Part shown: positions 37,031 to 41,905 of the stretch, piece by piece
Numbering within the stretch: the stretch's first letter is position 1
Layout: each line of letters opens with the position of its first letter
Origin: Actinomycetota bacterium
GTDB lineage: Bacteria > Actinomycetota > Actinomycetes > S36-B12
Direction of reading: 5' to 3'
Assembly (NCBI GenBank): GCA_009699315.1
Contig: WLOK01000006.1
Location: 1-41,905 of the forward strand
Length of the DNA: 41,905 nt
Notes under the pieces: generated by a model
What the model was told of the DNA's origin: nothing
The model's database searches: none
Seen by the model: the letters and a program-made list of their open reading frames with translations, nothing else
Program-made: the position numbers and the translations under genes

Positions 37031-37942
37031 CTATCGGGCCTGCTTCGTTCGCACTAGGTATTCGGGCCACGTCACCGGTGAACGACCGAGCAACATGTTG
37101 GCCACGAGGGAATTTCCACCCTTGAAGCCGTACTTCGAGAAGTAGTCGAACATCTCCGCGTAGCACTCCCGACGGTATGGCGAGGAGAAGTCCTCACCCC
37201 TGACCGCAGCCCACTCCTCGAGCGTGATTTCCCGAGATTCAATGGTGCTCCCGAGCGCTTCGGACATCAGCCCACCTATCTCGGCGATCGTCAGCATCCC
37301 GCCTGAACACAGTTCGAAGGTGCCGTTGTCCATGCTCGAGGTCAACAGTGAGGTCGCTGCGATCTCAGCAACATCGTTGAAATCGACCCAGGCAAGAGGC
37401 ACGTCGATTGGGTATGGCCTGCCCACCCACCCCAGCTCCGAGATCCGATCGAGGTGAGGAAGGGTCTGCATGAACATCGCCGGCTGGAGGATGACGCTGG
37501 ATAGCGATGTTCGAGCAAGTGCCTCTTCAACCTGAAGGGACTCCTGATGGTTCGGAATCGGTGCATGCGAGTTGATCATGGAAATCACGACGATGCGCGA
37601 AACTCCGGATTCCTCGGCGGCCTTAATGAAGGCACGTCCCAACGCCGCTTCGTCCGGAACCGCTCGCGGACTGAAATAGAACGCCGACTCAACGCCGGCC
37701 ATCGCAGTTCGGAGATCGTCGGGATGCCGCAGATCGGCGCGCACCACTTCGTCTGCGCCAGCCTTTCGAGCCTGTTGCTCGCCGACGTCAGACCGGGCTA
37801 TGCCTCGAACAATTGCACCTCGTCCACTCAAAGCACGAACGACCGCACCGCCGGTGGGCCCGGACGCACCGACGACGAGAACGCGCCCAGCCGATGCGCC
37901 ATCGTCGCCAGTTGGGAAAAGGATGGGAGGAATCTTTTTCAT
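37031..37942 (-). CDS. NmrA-like NAD(P)-binding protein
   Basis: RVLVVGASGPTGGAVVRALSGRGAIVRGIARS; DEVVRADLRHPDDLRTAMAGVESAFYFSP. Confidence 0.88.
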   Translation of the reverse strand: MKKIPPILFPTGDDGASAGRVLVVGASGPTGGAVVRALSGRGAIVRGIARSDVGEQQARKAGADEVVRADLRHPDDLRTAMAGVESAFYFSPRAVPDEAALGRAFIKAAEESGVSRIVVISMINSHAPIPNHQESLQVEEALARTSLSSVILQPAMFMQTLPHLDRISELGWVGRPYPIDVPLAWVDFNDVAEIAATSLLTSSMDNGTFELCSGGMLTIAEIGGLMSEALGSTIESREITLEEWAAVRGEDFSSPYRRECYAEMFDYFSKYGFKGGNSLVANMLLGRSPVTWPEYLVRTKQAR

Positions 37943-37991
37943 GCTACGATTCTAATTGCTTCATACTATTATGCACGGTAATTACTCATAT

Positions 37992-38008
37992 TCGCTGAAA
38001 ATCAGCGA
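37992..38008. promoter_or_regulatory. Perfect inverted repeat TCGCTGA-AAA-TCAGCGA in the divergent intergenic region
   Basis: 7-bp perfect arms, between the NmrA-like gene (-) and the RibB relic (+). Confidence 0.5.
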
Positions 38009-38098
38009 CCCGGCGCCCAATACCTAAAGTTGCGAATTATCGCCAATAGTTCACATTTCATCGTACTATTGCATCCTTGATGGGATCGTCACAGGACG

Positions 38099-38698
38099 GT
38101 GTCTGCGGCTGTACGGACCAGGGACTCGGAGGCATTTCAGATGATTCCCGTACACGCCATGTTCGACGAGGCGCTCGACGAACGACCATTTGCTCTCGAT
38201 CCCGCCCCGACGGGCGCGCTCACCGTCGTACCTTCACTTGACCAACTCGACAGTGATGAATCCGCGATCGAATCGATGTGCAGGTGCGAAGCTGTAGTCG
38301 TTGTTGACGATAAGGATCGGGAGAGCGAGGGCGATCTGATTTTCGTCGCTGGCCAGGCCACTCCACAGATGAGGGGGGCCGTTCCCGGCGGAGTCCTCGT
38401 TCGCCCTGGCCATGCCAAGGCAGCCGTTGACTTGACGCGCATGGCTGGTCTTTCGCCGGCTGGGGGCCGTACGCGAACTTACCAACGACGACTGAACAAT
38501 GGTGCGGCGCCCGAATGCCGCGTGTTTGCCAACAAACACCGCGTCACGATGATCGCCATCGCCGATCTCATCAGGTATCGCCGCCAAACGGAGTCACTTG
38601 TCGAGCGGGTCGCATTGGCTCCCATTCCCACGTCCTTCGGTGACTTCACCGCCGTCGGTTTCCGCAGCCAGCCAGAACAGGATGGGAACCAGCCTTGA
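38099..38698 (+). pseudogene. RibBA relic: DHBP synthase domain with internal deletion and a compensating frameshift pair, truncated at the start of the GTP cyclohydrolase II domain
   Basis: AIESMCRCEAVVVVDDKDRESEGDLIFVAGQATPQM | RGAVPGGVLVRPGHAKAAVDLTRMAGLSPAG; the +1 frame of 38462-38511 reads GAVRELTNDD*TMVRRP (canonical RibB), then the ORF frame resumes CRVFANKHRVTMIAIADLIRYRRQTE...PTSFGDFTAVGF. Confidence 0.85.
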
Positions 38699-39855
38699 CC
38701 AGTCAGATGATCACCGTGGAGTTGCGTGCCCTGCAGGACGTCGTCAGGCAGTTCGCCAACGACGTGATTGCGCCCGTCATTGCCAAGCACTACGAGGATT
38801 GCACCTTTCCTTACGAGGTCATCAGCAAGATTGGTGATCTCGGCCTGTTCGGACTCCCCTTTTCCGAGGAATACGGCGGCGGCGGCGGCGACTACTTCGC
38901 GCTGTGCCTTGTACTCGAGGAGATCGCGCGAGTCGACTCATCGGTGGCCATCACCCTCGAGGCGGCAGTCTCACTCGGGGCGATGCCCATCTACAAGTTC
39001 GGTACCGAGGAGCAGAAGCAAGAGTGGTTGCCGCAGTTGTCATCCGGCCGCATGATCGGCGCATTCGGACTCACCGAGCCGGAAGCTGGCAGCGACGCTG
39101 GTGGAACCAAGACGACTGCGCGACTCGAGGGCGGCGAGTGGCTCATCAATGGGTCCAAGTCGTTCATCACTAACTCTGGAACAGACATCACTGGGTTGAT
39201 AACCGTCACCGCGGTGACAGGGACGCTGCCGAACGGTGGCAAGGAGATCTCCACGATCATCGTGCCTGCAGGAACACCGGGTTTGATCGTCGCTCCGAAG
39301 TACTCGAAGGTCGGATGGAACGCATCCGACACCCACGAACTGGCCTTTAGCGATGTGCGGGTCCCCGAATCCAACTTGCTTGGTATTCGAGGACAGGGCT
39401 TTGCCCAATTCCTCCGGATTCTCGATGAGGGCCGGATCGCAATCGCAGCGCTCTCGGTCGGACTAGCGCAGGGGTGTCTCGACGAGTCATTGAAGTACGC
39501 CAACACGCGCATGGCGTTCGGCCGCACGATCGGCACCAACCAATCGATCGCGTTCAAGATCGCCGACATGGAGGTGCGCAGTCACACCGCGCGTCTTGCC
39601 TACTACGACGCGGCGGCTCGGATGCTCCGCGGCGAGGACTTCAAACGCCATGCGGCGATCGCCAAGCTGTACGCGTCCGAGATCGCGGTCACCAATGCTC
39701 GCGAGGCAACCCAGATCCACGGTGGATACGGCTACATGAACGAGTATCCCGTCGCACGGATGTGGCGAGACTCCAAAATCCTTGAGATCGGCGAAGGCAC
39801 AAGCGAAGTCCAGCGCATGCTCATAGCTCGCGACCTCGGAGTGCGGGCCTCATAG
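38695..39855 (+). CDS. Acyl-CoA dehydrogenase
   Basis: LPFSEEYGGGGGDYFALCLVLEEIARVDSSVAITLEA; GAFGLTEPEAGSDAGGTKTTA; QIHGGYGYMNEYPVARMWRDSKILEIGEGTSEVQRMLIAR. TTG start at 38695 or ATG at 38707. Confidence 0.95.
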   Translation: MTSQMITVELRALQDVVRQFANDVIAPVIAKHYEDCTFPYEVISKIGDLGLFGLPFSEEYGGGGGDYFALCLVLEEIARVDSSVAITLEAAVSLGAMPIYKFGTEEQKQEWLPQLSSGRMIGAFGLTEPEAGSDAGGTKTTARLEGGEWLINGSKSFITNSGTDITGLITVTAVTGTLPNGGKEISTIIVPAGTPGLIVAPKYSKVGWNASDTHELAFSDVRVPESNLLGIRGQGFAQFLRILDEGRIAIAALSVGLAQGCLDESLKYANTRMAFGRTIGTNQSIAFKIADMEVRSHTARLAYYDAAARMLRGEDFKRHAAIAKLYASEIAVTNAREATQIHGGYGYMNEYPVARMWRDSKILEIGEGTSEVQRMLIARDLGVRAS

Positions 39856-39945
39856 CGGAGTGAGGTGCGCTGGATGACTCGCCCAGACAGTCCAGCCCGC
39901 ATCAGAACTTGGGCGATCATTGGAGCGGCCCACTAAGGAGATTGC

Positions 39946-41250
39946 ATGACCCAAGCTCACGGACACACGGACGCTGTGGCTCAGATGCCTGTAAGTCAGC
40001 TCGCACCCGTTCGGTCGGACTGGCGGACTTCAGTGGAGGCCGCCGTGGCCGTCCTGCGACAAGGCGGCCTCGTCATAGTCACGGATGACGAAGATCGTGA
40101 AAACGAAGGCGACTTGGTCTTGGCGGCGGAAGACGCCACTACCGAGCACATTGCCTTCATGGTTCGCCACACCACCGGAATCCTGTGTGTGCCGACGACC
40201 CCGGCCCGCTTGGAGGAGCTCGACATCCCTCTGATGACGAGTAACAACACTGATCCGCACGGCACGGCATTCACAGTAAGCGTCGACCATATCTCCACCA
40301 GTACTGGCGTTTCCGCAGCCGATCGAGCCGCAACAGTTCGTGCGCTGGCATCAAATGCGACGGAGCCGAGGCACTTACGTCGACCGGGGCACGTCTTTCC
40401 GCTGCGGGGACGGGAGGGTGGGGTCCTGAAGCGTGCCGGCCACACTGAAGCCTCGCTAGATCTCATGCGCCTAGCCGGGAAGACCGAAGTCGCAGTCATC
40501 TCGGAGTTGGTCAGCGACGACGGGAGCATGCTGCACTCAAAGGACCTGAACTCCTTCGCCCGGGTGCATGGCCTCGTCATTGTGTCCATTGCGGATCTGG
40601 TGCGCTACCGGAGACAGACAGAGCAGTCGGTCATCCGCAGCGGTGAAGCGTCGATGCCTACGACGCATGGCGAATTCCTCGCCGTCTCCTACACCTCCGT
40701 ACTCAATGGAGAAGAGCACCTCGCGCTCGTCATGGGCGCAGTCGACGAATGCTCTTCTGAAGGTGTGCTCGTCCGTGTGCATAGTGAGTGCCTCACCGGG
40801 GACGTTATGGGCTCAGTCCGCTGCGACTGTGGGACTCAATTGACGCAGTCGCTAAAAGCCATCAGCACGGCCGGCCGAGGAGTTCTCATCTATCTTCGCG
40901 GTCACGAAGGCCGTGGCATCGGTCTCAGCCACAAATTGCGCGCCTACAGGCTGCAAGAATGCGGGCTCGACACCGTCGAGGCCAACCTTGGCCTGGGTCT
41001 GCCCGTCGACTCGCGAGAGTACGGCGTCGGCGCGCAGATCTTGGTGGATTTAGGAGTTCCGCGTATCCGGCTAATCACTAATAACCCTTCGAAGTACGGT
41101 GGACTTCTCGGCTACGATTTAGAGATCGTGGAGCGCGTGGCTATACCGACGGAGGTAACACCGGAGAACGTCGAGTACCTGCGGACCAAACGAGACCGCA
41201 TGGGCCATATGCTGACGCTTCCCGGCGCGGACTCGACGCCCAGTTCGTAG
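39946..41250 (+). CDS. ribBA: Bifunctional 3,4-dihydroxy-2-butanone-4-phosphate synthase / GTP cyclohydrolase II
   Basis: VTDDEDRENEGDLVLAAE; RPGHVFPLRGREGGVLKRAGHTEASLDLMRLAG; VRVHSECLTGDVMGSVRCDCGTQL; YLRGHEGRGIGLSHKLRAYRLQE; LITNNPSKYGGLLGY. Confidence 0.96.
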   Translation: MTQAHGHTDAVAQMPVSQLAPVRSDWRTSVEAAVAVLRQGGLVIVTDDEDRENEGDLVLAAEDATTEHIAFMVRHTTGILCVPTTPARLEELDIPLMTSNNTDPHGTAFTVSVDHISTSTGVSAADRAATVRALASNATEPRHLRRPGHVFPLRGREGGVLKRAGHTEASLDLMRLAGKTEVAVISELVSDDGSMLHSKDLNSFARVHGLVIVSIADLVRYRRQTEQSVIRSGEASMPTTHGEFLAVSYTSVLNGEEHLALVMGAVDECSSEGVLVRVHSECLTGDVMGSVRCDCGTQLTQSLKAISTAGRGVLIYLRGHEGRGIGLSHKLRAYRLQECGLDTVEANLGLGLPVDSREYGVGAQILVDLGVPRIRLITNNPSKYGGLLGYDLEIVERVAIPTEVTPENVEYLRTKRDRMGHMLTLPGADSTPSS

Positions 41251-41339
41251 TGGCCTCGACTGAGGTTCTGGATGAACGCATGCCCGTGGATCACGAAGCT
41301 CGCTGTCCGGTCAGTCTTAAGTCCGCGCATCGGCCGCGG

Positions 41340-41477
41340 TCGGCGGCGCACCGGGTCGAGGCCGCCGTGAAGATGAGCCAGAACAAGTCAGGTGCTGACG
41401 CGTCAGGCGTTCTCGCGGGCTTCATCGCTGACGGCAACAGTGCCGTCGCGGAGTGGGTCGAGCGCGTCACCGGGTGA
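41340..41477 (+). pseudogene. C-terminal fragment of a PaiB-like FMN-binding protein
   Basis: AHRVEAAVKMSQNKSGADASGVLAGFIADGNSAVAEWVERVTG* resembles the PaiB C-terminal K-(L/M)-SQN(K/R)-x-ADR-x-GVIAGL signature; no upstream PaiB body found. Confidence 0.6.
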
Positions 41478-41776
41478 CCCCACCAGGCTCCAGCCTGGCC
41501 ACGGCGATCCCGGCCTGATTCTGAGGGGTGGTCCAGGCCGCCCTGTCGGAATCGACGAGGGTCTGGGACCCGAAATCAGCATCATCTGCCGAACCTGCTG
41601 ACCAGGGGTGCGCAGCAGAAGGTCACGGCCTGCGTGAAGCTCGTCCGATTCGTCTGCAGGGTGGCGATGGAACTAGAAAGTCGTTATGGGGGTTTTTTGG
41701 GGCTAAGTCCGCACCCAAGGCACGATACGGAAAGCGTGAAAACCTCGACGATTGTCGCTATCAAAGCACTTTCTAT

Positions 41777-41851
41777 TGGAGCCGCCTCGGGGATTTGAAC
41801 CCCGGACCTACGCATTACGAGTGCGTTGCTCTACCCCTGAGCTAAGGCGGC
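41777..41851 (-). tRNA. tRNA-Thr (anticodon CGT), CCA encoded
   Basis: Minus strand GCCGCCTTAGCTCAGGGGTAGAGCAACGCACTCGTAATGCGTAGGTCCGGGGTTCAAATCCCCGAGGCGGCTCCA; 7-bp acceptor stem, GGTTCAAATCC T-loop, anticodon loop CTCGTAA. Confidence 0.95.
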
Positions 41852-41905
41852 TTGTCCTCTCGGCAACTGCCTTGAGGACCGGCCCATGCTACCCGCCTGC
41901 TCAGG

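Noticed and set aside
38000-38100. FMN riboswitch upstream of the RibB relic or RibBA
   Set aside because: I found no AGGGGCAGG-type or other conserved RFN element in 37943-38098 or 39856-39945; a covariance-model (Infernal RF00050) scan would be decisive.
41528-41845. 105-aa plus-strand ORF ending SRLGDLNPGPTHYECVALPLS
   Set aside because: The C-terminal string is the antisense translation of the tRNA-Thr gene, a well-known spurious annotation pattern.
1-41905. CRISPR array, transposase/IS, prophage or defence genes
   Set aside because: No regularly spaced repeats and no transposase, integrase or phage-like products among the ORFs; decay here appears to be point mutation and deletion.

Overview
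High-GC actinobacterial-type chromosome segment. The left part (1-8.1 kb) holds ordinary accessory genes: a secreted alpha/beta hydrolase cut by the window edge, a duplicated-unit membrane protein, a two-FAS1-domain lipoprotein, a FUSC exporter-like protein, an isochorismatase-like hydrolase and a 7-TM PQ-loop/SWEET-like protein. From about 8.4 to 41.3 kb there is a large catabolic island, mostly on the minus strand. It is very rich in flavin enzymes: two group A FAD hydroxylases, an extradiol dioxygenase (MhpB type), an MhpC-like hydrolase, an FAH-family hydrolase, two luciferase-like (LLM) monooxygenases, an HsaA/HpaB-type ACAD-fold monooxygenase, a flavin reductase fused to an IclR-type effector domain, two PPOX split-barrel proteins and an acyl-CoA dehydrogenase. 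It also encodes a P450 plus ferredoxin, an ADP-forming acyl-CoA ligase, MmsA, a Ccr-family reductase, an enoyl-CoA hydratase, a ribose-type ABC importer and its own RibBA riboflavin-synthesis enzyme. The substrate cannot be read from sequence; an (alkyl)aromatic or alicyclic compound funnelled to a meta-cleavage pathway is my inference. Hidden decay is visible: a GntR/FCD regulator pseudogene (two nonsense codons plus a frameshift), a truncated and frameshifted RibBA relic that still looks like an open ORF, and a PaiB C-terminal fragment. A tRNA-Thr(CGT) lies at the right end. All calls are by eye from motifs; no searches were run.
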